A stretch of DNA of 64,000 bases from Megaleporinus macrocephalus (Eukaryota; Chordata; Actinopteri; Characiformes; Anostomidae), in NCBI GenBank assembly GCA_021613375.1, contig CM038725.1, forward strand, positions 11,035,089-11,099,088. The letters are read 5' to 3'. A program made the translations under genes and the position numbers. This document shows, piece after piece, positions 35,672 to 46,437 of this stretch (its first letter is position 1; every line of letters starts with the position of its first letter). The notes under the pieces are model-generated. The model searched no databases, had not been told where the DNA came from, and saw only the letters and a program-made list of their open reading frames with translations.

Positions 35672-36148
35672 CACTACTGGGCAAAAGCCTATTGTTTAAA
35701 AACCTTTATCTTATCAATAAGCGTATGTTTACCAGTAAGAACAGCAGATATGATTAGAACAGATGTAAATAATCATACATACAATACAAAGTAACATAAA
35801 TATATTATTGTGAGAGAAGTAGATCATATCTTGAGCTCCAGTTTGAAGAAAAAAGTGTAGTTTAGATTTCTCCTGGACGCCCCAGACATTGTATGAATGT
35901 ATTCAGTTCCTTCAGCAGCAATCTTGATTTAGTTTAATGAAGTACTGAGCAGTCAAAGCAGGTATTAGATGAGAACTGTAAATAATACTGGGTTGTTAAA
36001 TGAACACACTGATGCATGTAAAAGCATTACTTACTGTATTAATACTGTTTGACTATTTCAAAAAATAAATAAAAGCTTCCTGTCTGGAAAAAATAGCTTT
36101 TTAAATATAATAATATCCCCAAGTGTCTAAGACTTTTGTACAGTACTG
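35672..36148. mobile_element. Mariner-like non-autonomous element, copy 1
   Basis: Between TA dinucleotides (35670-35671, 36149-36150). Ends are CACTACTGGGCAAAAGCCTA and, read inwards from the right, CAGTACTGTACAAAAGTCTT. The interior (TTTCTCCTGGACGCCCCAGA, CATTGTATGAATGTATTCAG) recurs at 48839-49270. No intact frame. Confidence 0.85.
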
Positions 36149-36150
36149 TA

Positions 36151-36867
36151 CATATAGACATGCTGAGCTGAATACTGTCCTAAATGCTCAGTGAGTCATG
36201 CGCTTAGTCTCACCCTCACACTTTCTAAACCATGGTTCATGCCAGGGTTCGCTGCATAGCTTATATTAATGCTTCATGAAGTGTGTATAAAAAGGAGGAT
36301 GTTAACGTGCCAGTGGATGCAGAGGTGATAGCAGGCCATGCTAATGCTGTGCTAATTGCTACGTGATGATGCCCTTTTGACTCCTAACTCATGCTGAAAG
36401 ATAGGAGCTCACTTTTAAGTCACTGTTAAGAGACGACTTCTACCGGCACTGCCGACTGTAGCCTCAGGTGACCCAGTAAAAAAGCACCACGGCCACATGC
36501 CCATCTGCTTCCCCCCCGCAGGCGCCCAGGGGAATTCTGGGAAGTGCGGCGCAGGCAGCACAGGCCATGCAGTTTCCAACATGTTTGAGTCGAGATGAGA
36601 AAAATGAGAGTATGGTTTTCGAGCCCCATTATTATATAATGTACATGCTTGTTTAAGGCTAGCTGATAGCAAAGATGATACATGTACACATTTGTAAATA
36701 TGCTAGCTGCCCCTGTGTGATGAGTATAGTGATGGATACATGATGAACAGACCAATTCAAATGATTGGAAAAATATTTGGTATCTTAGAATCTTAACCCA
36801 ATGAGCTCCCAATGAGAATCCGGCCAATGAGTGCTGGGATAGGCTTCAGCTCCCCTATGACACCAAC
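36151..36867. other. No gene recognised; SINE-tail scrap
   Basis: 36825-36860 (GTGCTGGGATAGGCTTCAGC) resembles the 3' part of a fish SINE/LINE tail. The remainder is unique non-coding sequence. Confidence 0.5.
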
Positions 36868-37100
36868 ATGTATCTCCATTTTTGTCGATTATGAGTTTTC
36901 TACATCATTTGAACACAGCAATGGCCCTTTACATTGTGTGAAAATTGCATGATGTATAGACCACTAGAAGTGCTCGAAAATAGCTTGGAAAAAATGATGG
37001 TTCCATTGACTTACATTGAAAGTAAAGCATGTTTTTGGTCTTTCCTGTAAAGTTGCAATTTTGAACATACTTGTTACCATTGCTTTCCACTGCTGGACAT
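36868..37100 (+). repeat. CCATTGACTTACATTGAAAG-family repeat, copy 4 (fullest)
   Basis: Runs ATGTATCTCCATTTTTGTCG, TTTCTACATCATTTGAACAC, TTTACATTGTGTGAAAAT, GTGCTCGAAAATAGCTTGG, GGTTCCATTGACTTACATTG, TTTCCTGTAAAGTTGCAATT. Non-coding. Class unknown. Confidence 0.75.
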
Positions 37101-37425
37101 GCCGAGCAAAGTGATGAAGTTGGATGCTGAACTTTCTCCTAGGCTGGTAAGCGAACAGTTGTTAATGCTAGCTCTGAAGAGACTGTGCATTTCTTTGTTT
37201 CACCACAACTTTCTGGTGAAAAGTTATCTGTACTTCCTATTTGTTTGAGTATGGAATCAACAGGTTGCGTCAATGTTTGTTGTATAAAGCTCTGCAAGTA
37301 TTATTATTTACATTCGGCAGGTGTTAGCAAGAGTGCTATTCCCTTTTTTCATTGCCAATTGTTTTATTACAGCATCTAAGCAGACAGCCAATTTATCCTA
37401 TTGGTCAGGACTTCAGGAGCTAAAG

Positions 37426-39163
37426 CTAGTGTACTAAAACATTTGACTGGTAGTGTACTAAAACCTTTGACTGGTAGTGTACTAAAACGTTTGGCTGGTA
37501 GTGTATCTAAAACGTTTGGCTGGTAGTGTACTAAAACGTTTGACTGGTAGTGATCTAAAACGTTTGACTGGTAGTGATCTAAAACGTTTGACTGGTAGTG
37601 ATCTAAAACGTTTGACTGGTAGTGTACTAAAACGTTTGACTGGTAGTGATCTAAAACGTTTGACTGGTAGTGTACTAAAACGTTTGACTGGTAGTGATCT
37701 AAAACGTTTGACTGGTAGTGTACTAAAACGTTTGACTGGTAGTGTACTAAAACGTTTGACTGGTAGTGATCTAAAACGTTTGACTGGTAGTGATCTAAAA
37801 CGTTTGACTGGTAGTGTACTAAAACGTTTGACTGGTAGTGATCTAAAACGTTTGACTGGTAGTGATCTAAAATGTTTGACTGGTAGTGATCTAAAACGTT
37901 TGTCTGGTAGTGTACTAAAACGTTTGACTGGTAGTGATCTAAAACGTTTGACTGGTAGTGTACTAAAACGTTTGGCTGGTAGTGTTCTAAAACGTTTGAC
38001 TGGTAGTGTACTAAAACGTTTGACTGGTAGTGATCTATAACGTTTGACTGGTAGTGTACTAAAACGTTTGACTGGTAGTGATCTAAAACGTTTGACTGGT
38101 AGTGATCTAAAACGTTTGACTGGTAGTGTACTAAAACGTTTGGCTGGTAGTGTACTAAAACGTTTGACTGGTAGTGATCTAAAACGTTTGACTGGTAGTG
38201 TACTAAAACGTTTGACTGGTAGTGATCTAAAACGTTTGACTGGTAGTGTACTAAAACGTTTGACTGGTAGTGTACTAAAACGTTTGACTGGTAGTGATCT
38301 AAAACGTTTGACTGGTAGTGATCTAAAACGTTTGACTGGTAGTGTACTAAAACGTTTGACTGGTAGTGATCTAAAACGTTTGACTGGTAGTGATCTAAAA
38401 TGTTTGACTGGTAGTGATCTAAAACGTTTGTCTGGTAGTGTACTAAAACGTTTGACTGGTAGTGATCTAAAACGTTTGACTGGTAGTGTACTAAAACGTT
38501 TGGCTGGTAGTGTTCTAAAACGTTTGACTGGTAGTGTACTAAAACGTTTGACTGGTAGTGATCTATAACGTTTGACTGGTAGTGTACTAAAACGTTTGAC
38601 TGGTAGTGATCTAAAACGTTTGACTGGTAGTGATCTAAAACGTTTGACTGGTAGTGTACTAAAACGTTTGGCTGGTAGTGTACTAAAACGTTTGACTGGT
38701 AGTGTACTAAAACGTTTGACTGGTAGTGATCTAAAACGTTTGACTGGTAGTGTTCTAAAACGTTTGGCTGGTAGTGTACTAAAACGTTTGACTGGTAGTG
38801 TACTAAAACGTTTGACTGGTAGTGATCTAAAACGTTTGACTGGTAGTGTATCTAAAACGTTTGTCTGGTAGTGTACTAAAACGTTTGGCTGGTAGTGTAC
38901 TAAAACGTTTGACTGGTAGTGTATCTAAAACGTTTGACTGGTAGTGTACTAAAACGTTTGACTGGTAGTGTTCTAAAACGTTTGACTGGTAGTGTATCTA
39001 AAACGTTTGTCTGGTAGTGTACTAAAACGTATGACTGGTAGTGATCTAAAACGTTTGACTGGTAGTGATCTAAAACGTTTGTCTGGTAGTGTACTAAAAC
39101 GTATGACTGGTAGTGATCTAAAACGTTTGACTGGTAGTGATCTAAAACGTTTGACTGGTAGTA
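37426..39163. repeat. 24-bp satellite with 528-bp higher-order repeat
   Basis: About 72 tandem units containing CTAAAACGTTTGACTGGTAG followed by TGTA, TGAT or TGTT. A few 25-bp units (TGTAT) occur near both ends. Marker variants (GGCTGG, GTCTGG, AATGTTTG and a CTATAACG unit) recur 528 bp (22 units) apart: the CTATAACG unit is at 38034-38041 and again at 38562-38569. About 19 of 22 units match by variant type between these two blocks, and a third block starts the same way before an internal deletion. The 24-bp period keeps a frame open (LKRLTGSV/D octapeptide), but the marker CTATAACG breaks it with TAA each time; I treat it as non-coding. Confidence 0.97.
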
Positions 39164-40459
39164 TATAAAGCGCTAAATTGGGTAAAACAACGCAAGTAAT
39201 TAACAGTGTATGCAATAACACACAGTATTACTGCACATTCTAACACTGTGTGTGGTTTTCCCGCGTTTACCTCTGTAGGTGAACACTCTTGGGTCCTCCT
39301 CACGGATGTGAGCTCATAGAGCTCTTCTGCTTCAAGTTTGCCAGATCACTGCTTAAACTTTCATGGCTTCACCCTCATTTTTCAAATCGAAAACTCGCAT
39401 GGCATTCATTTTTAAGGACGCGTGCTGCCTTCGGACAAGCCATGCGTTCCTTTCTCAGGATTCTAATGTTAAACTTTCTGAAAACACACTCCTGCTTTCG
39501 GGTGGCACTCAGGGTGTGTTAAAGTTTCATGCTAATGCAAAAGTAGGTTTGTTACAAGAGAATTGTGATGCACCTTCAGCAATAAATAGAGTAGCGTGGC
39601 TTTCAGTGAAGAACCTGCTGAACTTCTCTACTTAAGCAAGAGCTCGAAAGGGAATGTGTTTTTATGAATAACATTATGGCACCAAGGCATTCATTGGTCA
39701 TAACAGCTATAATGTTATTTGCAATAACACACAATCTTATATAACAGTAGGCAAACATGCCTAGACATTGTATAAAATGTGATTTAATATTTCCTGTTTT
39801 TTCCACCAATACAGTAAGACCCTTATGTGCTACTGATAGATCAGCTCAGATTTTTCAATACTTGCCAGATTAGCTGGACAGTCAATATGTTCCAGTCAGT
39901 CTGTAAAGCATTTCAACTATGTTTGTTTCTAGTTGGTAGTTCTATTATGATAACTGTCCACTAGGAAGCTTACTTAGAGCTATCTCCAGGTTTGGAAAGT
40001 GATGTAACATGTTGTATCATTCTTCTTCAGAGTCTGGCCAAACAGCCTGTACGTGGAATAATATTACACAGAAATGGAAGCTTTAGAGTAAGTTCTGCCA
40101 TGAAAACTCTCCAGCTACATCATTCATTCATTCCTTACTCCTGACCCCTCACTGACCTGTTCTATTTCTTTCAGGTGCAGAGACGTTTCAACGTTCACCT
40201 CCTTCCTTCCTCCCTGCTGGCACCCAGTTGTCCTGGGGTAGGCTCCACCACAGCATCCCATTCCAGTAGGATCTTCAAGGGTCTCAATGCTTCAAGTTTG
40301 ATTGATGCTTGTTGGTTAGAGGTTGGGTTGATCTCAGTACAAAGAAGCTCCACAATGACTGTCGTTTGATTATCTTTTACTGTCCTGTGGATTAACCAGC
40401 AGCGTTCAACTTAGCGATGCATCTCAGTTTTAATGTTATGGTTGTGTGTTTAACCCAAT
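39164..40459. other. No gene recognised
   Basis: Non-coding sequence. Short frames on the plus strand at 39289-39635 have no domain. Confidence 0.5.
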
Positions 40460-40495
40460 GGGTGTGTCTCAGAACCTAGTGAGCTGCCTACATAG

Positions 40496-41155
40496 TGTAA
40501 GTCCTCCAGCCCATTGCGTCGAGAGATCGCGGTCTCCGGAGTTCTAGGTAGCTCATCACTATCACCATGACAACCAAACACCCACACCTGGCAGCCATCA
40601 GTGCTAATGGCGGTAGCTCGTTAGCACAGCCCATAAAACACAGCCACGCACACTCCTCAGTGCATGGCATTATTGTTACACAGTTTGGTTCAGAGCTTAC
40701 CTGTCCATGGTCTTCAGGCCGCCGTGTAACAAGTCTCTCCTTAGGTCCAAAAATACTTGGCATCTCCACAGCAGGACCCTGTCATTATCCCTGAAGCCCA
40801 AGAGACCCGCACACTCATCAAACTGCCCCAGCACTCACCTCCCACCGGCTGAGCCTTTTCCTCTGGCATCCTAGTGGAGTGAGGATGAGAGGTGCTGCTC
40901 TGTTCCCCCTACGCTCCGCCAGGAGACCTTGAGCGGAGCCAGAGAGGTTTAGCAGCTCACACCAGCAGTCACCCAGTCCATCCATCCTCCTCCAAGGACG
41001 GACTAGCAGCTAGCCTCGGGCTCTCTGCCTCCTGCTGCAGTGGAACTCTCGCCTTAGTGAGCACTGGACTCTTTTTATTGTTGTTTACACCCTGCTCTAA
41101 GTTAATAAAGCCTTGCATATGGACTGTATTTCAGTCTTGAGTCTGAATCCTTACA
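40496..41155 (+). mobile_element. Solo LTR, 660 bp, with 5-bp target duplication
   Basis: Starts TGTAAG and ends CTTACA. Flanked by CATAG at 40491-40495 and 41156-41160. AATAAA lies at 41104-41109. No coding sequence or second LTR is seen, so it is a recombination-derived solo LTR. The 5-bp duplication and TG..CA ends fit Ty3-like elements or retroviruses; its 3' half is related to the element at 7075-8342. Confidence 0.9.
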
Positions 41156-41725
41156 CATAGGCAGCATTTTACGTCATAGTATGCGCTCCCGACATGTAAG
41201 CTGTCCCAATTCTTACATACCTTAAACATGTTGTCTACTATGGCACCTTATTTTGCCCCGATTTTAAGGAAGCATCGAATGCTTCCTCAGCCGTTAAGGC
41301 AATCCCATCATGCAACACAGGCAGAACTTTTTCTCTACATGGCGGACAAAAGCGGAGCTACTAGCGGAGAAGTCATCTTCAAATTCAAGTTATTCTGATT
41401 TTCTCTGGTGTTTTAATGTGTTTCTTGTCATATAATCACACAAAACAGTATTTTATCAACTTTGTAACAAGTCCTTCACCATTTTGTCATTTTATACTCA
41501 AGCCATTAGCATTTATGCTAGCGGATTTTTAAGCCTCTGTCTATTGTTTTGAATAGCCGGCCGGTAGCTTAGCAACCAGCTAAAACGCTGGTCGCGTGCA
41601 GTGGCTGGGAACAAGCCGTGACACAGCTGCTCTCTAACTAGAGCGTCTTAGTAATCCGTTTTATGAGGAGAGATGTCAGACAGAACACTGCTACTTAAAC
41701 AGCTGCCTACATAGACACTCACTAG

Positions 41726-42242
41726 AGGTGCGTCTGAAATCGCCTACTAGTCAGTAGGTACTGGATTAGATTCAGTATGTACTGCTCGAGTGGCAGACTA
41801 GTAGGTAAGTTTTAGTAGCCACACAACCTCGGACGGTCTACGTCCACCATATTGCCAGCGTCCTGTGACGCAAGATCTCCACCGTAAAAGTCCTGCTGTT
41901 CATTTAAAAGCTTGTTTACTGACAGATTTAGATCTTTTAGTGACACTGATCTGTGTTTTTGTCTGATTATGTACTGTAGCTCAGAGAAGATGAAACGGGA
42001 GGAATGTAATCATTGTTTACCTCAGCAGTAGCGCTAACTTCTATAGCAGCAGTTCATTAGCCGTAGCTACATACACACAGCTGACGTTCCGCTTTTCATA
42101 AAAATGGCTGCTGATTCAGTAGGTCATCCGGGTACCGTTCACCTACTACTAATGCCTACTGAGTGTTCGGACATACTAGCCACACTAGCCTACTGATTTC
42201 GCCTACTGTGTAGTAGGCAATTAGGCGATTTCGGATGCACCT
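41726..42242. mobile_element. AGGTGCGTC TIR element nested in another element
   Basis: 517 bp with terminal inverted repeats AGGTGCGTCTGAAATCGCCT (left) and AGGTGCATCCGAAATCGCCT (right, inverted), two mismatches in 20. Flanked by TAG at 41723-41725 and 42243-42245. Contains further CCTACTA/TAGTAGG motifs near both ends. No coding frame. The 3-bp duplication is compatible with a PIF/Harbinger-like origin, but this is not certain. Confidence 0.88.
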
Positions 42243-42264
42243 TAGGTTTTGAGACACATCCAAT

Positions 42265-42660
42265 GTCTGGGGTGGAACAGTTTGGTGGAGCCAGATGGTC
42301 TGGCTGGTGTATCCTTGCAGATCATGTTGTCCTGGGGTGGATGGGATCTTCCAGTAAAACAATGCAACTTGTCACGCGGCTGAAAGAGCTGACCAAGACT
42401 TTGTAGTACTACCCTGGACCCTTAATTCCCCAGTTGAGCATCTGTGGGACCGCCTCAATTGTGATGTTGGCTCTATGGATCCTAGCCCCTAGGCATCCTC
42501 TAGCAGCTGTGGGATGCACTACCGTCAGCATGGCTCCAGATACCTGTAACAACCTACCAAGACCTTATTGGGTCTCCCAGTCTGTCTAGCTGCTGTCTGT
42601 GCTGCACACGGTGGCTAATCTGTATATTGGCTGGTGGTCATAATAATGTGACTTGACTCC
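42265..42660 (+). pseudogene. Tc1-like transposase relic, C-terminal part
   Basis: AATTCCCCAGTTGAGCATCT.. reads NSPVEHLWDRL, the Tc1 SPDLNPIEHLWDRL block with some residues lost. It ends near GCTGGTGGTCATAATAATGT, the usual outer end of such elements. Frames are broken. Confidence 0.7.
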
Positions 42661-43415
42661 AGTGAATTTCTGGGCAGATTTGGTTTCTTTTTTTTTTTTC
42701 AAACTACACCTTCAATGAGGCGGCGCACTGACTGTCGGTGAAACTGTGCTTTACATCATTAGCACGGCACAGGGTGTGTAGGAGAAACTGAGGTTTCCGC
42801 TGTTAGCTTTAATACACACATTCATCACATCCAGCTCTGGCAGAACACTCAATACACCACCAGTAAATATATGCAGCGGGGGATTCAGCAGCGCACCTAC
42901 TCCACTTTCCCTGACACTCCATCTTCCGCTGCTTCCTCCCCGAGGTACGCCCTCTCTCTCTTAACAGACACATTGACAGATAGGAGGAGCACAACTCCTC
43001 AACAGCTGCTTTCACACTCACACACTGAGAGAGGAGAGAAGAGGCCTCCTCAGCAGGTGCCGCTGCTCCTACACTCAGCTTACCTCCTAAGACAGACGAT
43101 TAGCTGTACCACGCTTTGAATCTCATTATGCTCCAGCCGCCGGTAAGGCAGGACAAAGGACTGACCCGCTTCCCCACAAATCTTCTCCCCATCACGGAAC
43201 CTGGCGCCCAACGGCGAGCTCCAATAACGCCGCAGAGATCGCAGCCCACTCCCACCTAGAACACAAAGAACGAATTACCACACTTTGGACGAGAAACACT
43301 GGAGAGGCTTTCCTACATGATTTTTCAGCACCATCTGGTCTGATGACTCTCATAGCTGAGGCTCCTGATGTTGCCAATGACAGATTTCAAGAATGTTCTA
43401 GTCTAATTCAAAAAG

Positions 43416-43417
<2 letters not shown>
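42661..43417. other. No gene recognised
   Basis: Moderately GC-rich unique sequence at 42800-43380 with several short frames but no domain or splice pattern. Confidence 0.5.

Positions 43418-43467
<50 letters not shown>
43418..43467. repeat. (ATT)n microsatellite
   Basis: About 16 ATT units. Confidence 0.97.
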
Positions 43468-43741
43468 ACTTTAGATGTTTTACTGCTATGTAATGCCACA
43501 TTCAACACAGCTGTAGTTTAGTTTCATGCCATGATTCAGCCGCAGTGAAACATCTGAACACTCTCAGTAGACTATCAGTAGACTTTATATTAGTAAAGTG
43601 TCCCGGTTCATGTCTGAAGATGTTAACCAGAGTAGTCACTGAACTTCTGAACACTGAACAGGTATAATACAGACCATCTCAACACCCTCAGCCAGTTACC
43701 GACATGCTGCTTACACCATTCTGTTTAACTGGAGCTTAACT

Positions 43742-44440
43742 GGGTTAGGTTTTGGGTGAAGGTTAATGTCTGGGTCAAGATTAGGACCAGAGTGAGGGTG
43801 AGGGTTAGGTTTTGGGTTAAAGCTAAGGTTCTTGTTAGGATGAGGACCAGGGTGAGGGTTGGGTTAGGTTTGGGGTTGAGGTTAAGGCGGGGTCAGGTTA
43901 GGACCAGAGTGAGGGTTAGGTTTTGGTTTAAGGTTAAGGTTAGGGTTAGGACCAGGGTGAGAGTTAGGTTTTGGGTTGAGGTAAAGGTTAGGATTAGGAC
44001 CAGGGTGAGGGTTAGATTAGGTTTTGAGTTGAGGTTAAGGTTGGGGTCAGGATTAGGACCAGAGTGAGAGTTAGGTTTTGGGTTGAGGTAAAGGTTAGGA
44101 TTAGGACCAGGGTGAAGGTTAGATTAGGTTTTGAGTTGAGGTTAAGGTTGGGGTCAGGATTAGGACAAGAGTGAGAGTTAGGTTTTGGGTTGAGGTTAAA
44201 GTTATTGTTAGGAGAAGGACCAGGGTGAAGGTTGGCATAGGTTTTGGGTTGAGGGTAAGGTTCGGGCCAGGATTAGGACTAGGATGAGGCTTGTGTTTTG
44301 GGTTGAGGTTGAGGTTAGGGTTAGGGTTAGGATTAGGACCAGGGTAAGGCTTGGGCTTTGGGTTAATGTTAGGGTTAAGATTAGGACCAGGGTGAGAGTT
44401 GGGTTTTGTGTTGAGGTTTAGATTAGGCTCAGAATTAGTT
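43742..44440. repeat. TTAGGG-like G-rich minisatellite
   Basis: Degenerate GGTTAGG/GGGTTAGG motifs mixed with GACCAGGGTGAG and TTTTGGGTTGAGG. A 107-bp higher period is visible: the segment GAGAGTTAGGTTTTGGGTTG recurs at 43961, 44068 and 44175. The G/T-rich strand is continuous. An Arg/Val-rich open frame at 43756-44067 arises from the repeat and is not a gene. It is not a true (TTAGGG)n telomere array. Confidence 0.92.
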
Positions 44441-44689
44441 TCCCTTGGGGAAAACGTTCTCTTTTCTTACTCTGATCTATTACAGTGATCAGGGTATATC
44501 CATATTGTGTTTGTCCTAGGATTAAAACAACACACAAACAATACAGATAATATTTGGCCGGCACTATCATACATTTTAATAAAGAAGCTAAAATTAGCTT
44601 TTATTTTTTGCACAACAGACAAAGCAGAGCCCTCAGATCTGCAGCACTTGTTGTAAACAAACTTTTTTAATGTCCAAAGTAAGTTTACA

Positions 44690-44935
44690 GTAGGGAGGGG
44701 GGGGCAACATTTACTCACGCCCACACTCACACCTACAGGCAATTTAGAGTGACGGATCAACCTAACATGCATGTGTTTGGACTGTGGGAGTAAACTGGAG
44801 TACCCGGAGGAAACCCACTCAAGCACAGGGAGAACATACACACTCCACACAGAACGACCCGGACCAGGAATCCAACCCCGATCGTCTGGCTTTGAGGTGA
44901 CAGTGCTGACCACTACACCACCGTGCCGCCCCTCT
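44690..44935 (-). mobile_element. tRNA-headed SINE, partial copy
   Basis: Minus-strand copy keeping the head (CCGTGCCGCCCC at 44922-44933, A-box-like GTGTAGTGG, B-box-like GTTGGATTCC) and body to about 44700. The (GGAT)n tail part is missing. Confidence 0.85.
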
Positions 44936-45085
44936 TAACTTTTAATGTAAGTTGTAAATATAAAGAGGTTTTATTCCAAGTGATTTTGGAGCATTTATAT
45001 TGGTCCAGTCATATTCAAATGATATAGAAAAATGAAAATTGACAAAAATGGAGCTACATGTTTTTCTTTGGACAGTGATGATGCA
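44936..45085 (-). repeat. CCATTGACTTACATTGAAAG-family repeat, copy 5
   Basis: Reverse-complement order: TTTTGGAGCATTTATATTGG, TCAAATGATATAGAAAA, AAAATGGAGCTACATGTTTT, TTTGGACAGTGATGATG. Confidence 0.65.
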
Positions 45086-45805
45086 GTATGTAACACAAAT
45101 AATCCATTTTATTTCCAGATACATACATTACAATATGAAGAAATATTATTTTGGATACATATCATAAAACAATATAAATATAAGTAAAGACTCAAGGTGT
45201 AGATTTTTTGCTATGCATCATGTTTTTGAATAGACAGCAGCAGTTATATGGTACTAACAGGTAAATCTAAGCTTTAATCACCTTCAAGCTACATTTGCCT
45301 CCTGGCCGCAAACCGGACACCAAATTTGATTACTAGGTGAACCGTCACTTCAACCCTCCCCCTCGTCCCCGCCTCCTGTTTGTTGGCCATGTGTGCAGCC
45401 TGTTGGGGGGCGGTTGAGGAATCGGGGGAGGTCACTTCATGTCAGAGCTGGAGCCTGCCACAGCACGGAAAGCGGGGGAGGCTGAGAAAGAGGAGGAAGT
45501 TGATGAAGAGTGACAGCATACATCAGCCTCCTCCATGTCAGGCCCAGGCTTACTGCTCGTGTCTGCTTAAGAGACGTGAGAGAGGAGCATAAAAGGAGCA
45601 ATCGGTGAAACAGTGAGGGGTGTTAGTGCTCGAGGAGCGTGATGGGACAGCAAGAGGATGCAGTGAGAGACAGTGATAATGACGAAAGTGAAAGTGAAAG
45701 GAGCTCACATTACACACTCTACAGATAGACTGCACAGGGGTACTCCAGTGTGTTCTAATCCCATATACATCACTCTGAAATAAAAATGTTGCATGTGCCT
45801 TCATA
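45086..45805. other. No gene recognised
   Basis: GC-richer unique sequence at 45340-45660 with short frames only. Confidence 0.5.
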
Positions 45806-45895
45806 AACTTTCTCTCCCTGAACTGATCAGAGAACAGAAAAACAGACCGAATCAACTGTTTTTCTGTTCTCTGATCAGTTCAGGGAGAGAAAGTT
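45806..45895. repeat. Perfect 40-bp inverted repeat, 10-bp loop
   Basis: Left arm 45806-45845 starts AACTTTCTCTCCCTGAACTG. The right arm 45856-45895 is its exact reverse complement, separated by ACCGAATCAA. Pairing extends about three more bases outward after one mismatch. No transposon ends or target duplication are seen. Transcribed from either strand it would fold into a 40-bp hairpin. Confidence 0.97.
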
Positions 45896-46387
45896 CATGG
45901 AAAAAAACCATTGAAATTATTGTCTGTGATAAGTCACCGGACGGGCATTATCATAGAAAAACAAACATTCCCACTTTTAAAATATAAAACCTGGAGCTGT
46001 AAAATACTATATGCTGGTGGATATCATCAGTACTCGTACAACAATGACCAACTGCTGGTTACATCAGAATAAGAGCAAAATTAGTCCAGCTTAACTGGAT
46101 TTAGTTACAGTGAGTTTTAATACTGACTCACTGTAATCAGTTTTTGATAGTGTTTTTCAAATTGAGCACTACTGTCTTCTCCTCAATTCTTTTTTTTTTG
46201 ATCAGATGTCTGAAAAATTGATTATCATGATATATTGTGTATTGTAAATATTGCAAAATTATATTTTGGCCATACAGTCTGCCTCTAGGTTAAGTGTCAG
46301 TAAGTCAAATGTTAAGTTACAATGTAATGTTTCAACATCTTTGCTGTAAATATTTCTCAGTATGTGGTAATGTGCCTGTATATGCAA
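45896..46387. other. No gene recognised
   Basis: AT-rich non-coding sequence. Confidence 0.5.
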
Positions 46388-46437
46388 ATATATAATATAA
46401 TATAATATAATATAATATAATATAATATAATATAATC
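46388..46437. repeat. (TATAA)n microsatellite
   Basis: About ten TATAA units. Confidence 0.95.

Larger units (their letters stand above)
40460..42261. mobile_element. GGGTGTGTCTCA-family TIR element, copy 3, with two nested insertions
   Basis: Left end GGGTGTGTCTCAGAACCTAG at 40460; right end ACTAGGTTTTGAGACACATCC-like sequence closes at 42261. AAT flanks both sides (40457-40459, 42262-42264). Compared with copy 2 (20144-20744), it is interrupted twice: at CATAG by a solo LTR (40496-41155) and at TAG by a second TIR element (41726-42242). Removing both leaves about the same sequence and length as copy 2. Confidence 0.93.

Noticed and set aside
37501..38871. Three consecutive long plus-strand frames encoding an LKRLTGSV/D octapeptide repeat
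   Set aside because: They follow from the 24-bp unit length of a tandem satellite, have no proper start region or codon signal, and flank 25-bp units that break the frame.
37426..39163. Possible CRISPR array (regular short repeats)
   Set aside because: Units are head-to-tail with no spacers, in a vertebrate genome.
43756..44067. Arg/Val-rich 103-codon frame
   Set aside because: Read-through of a GGTTAGG-type minisatellite; composition is explained by the repeat.
43742..44440. Telomere end
   Set aside because: Motifs are degenerate and embedded in internal sequence with unique DNA on both sides.
45806..45895. Rho-independent terminator
   Set aside because: The stem is 40 bp, there is no U-tract-coupled operon, and the DNA is from a vertebrate.
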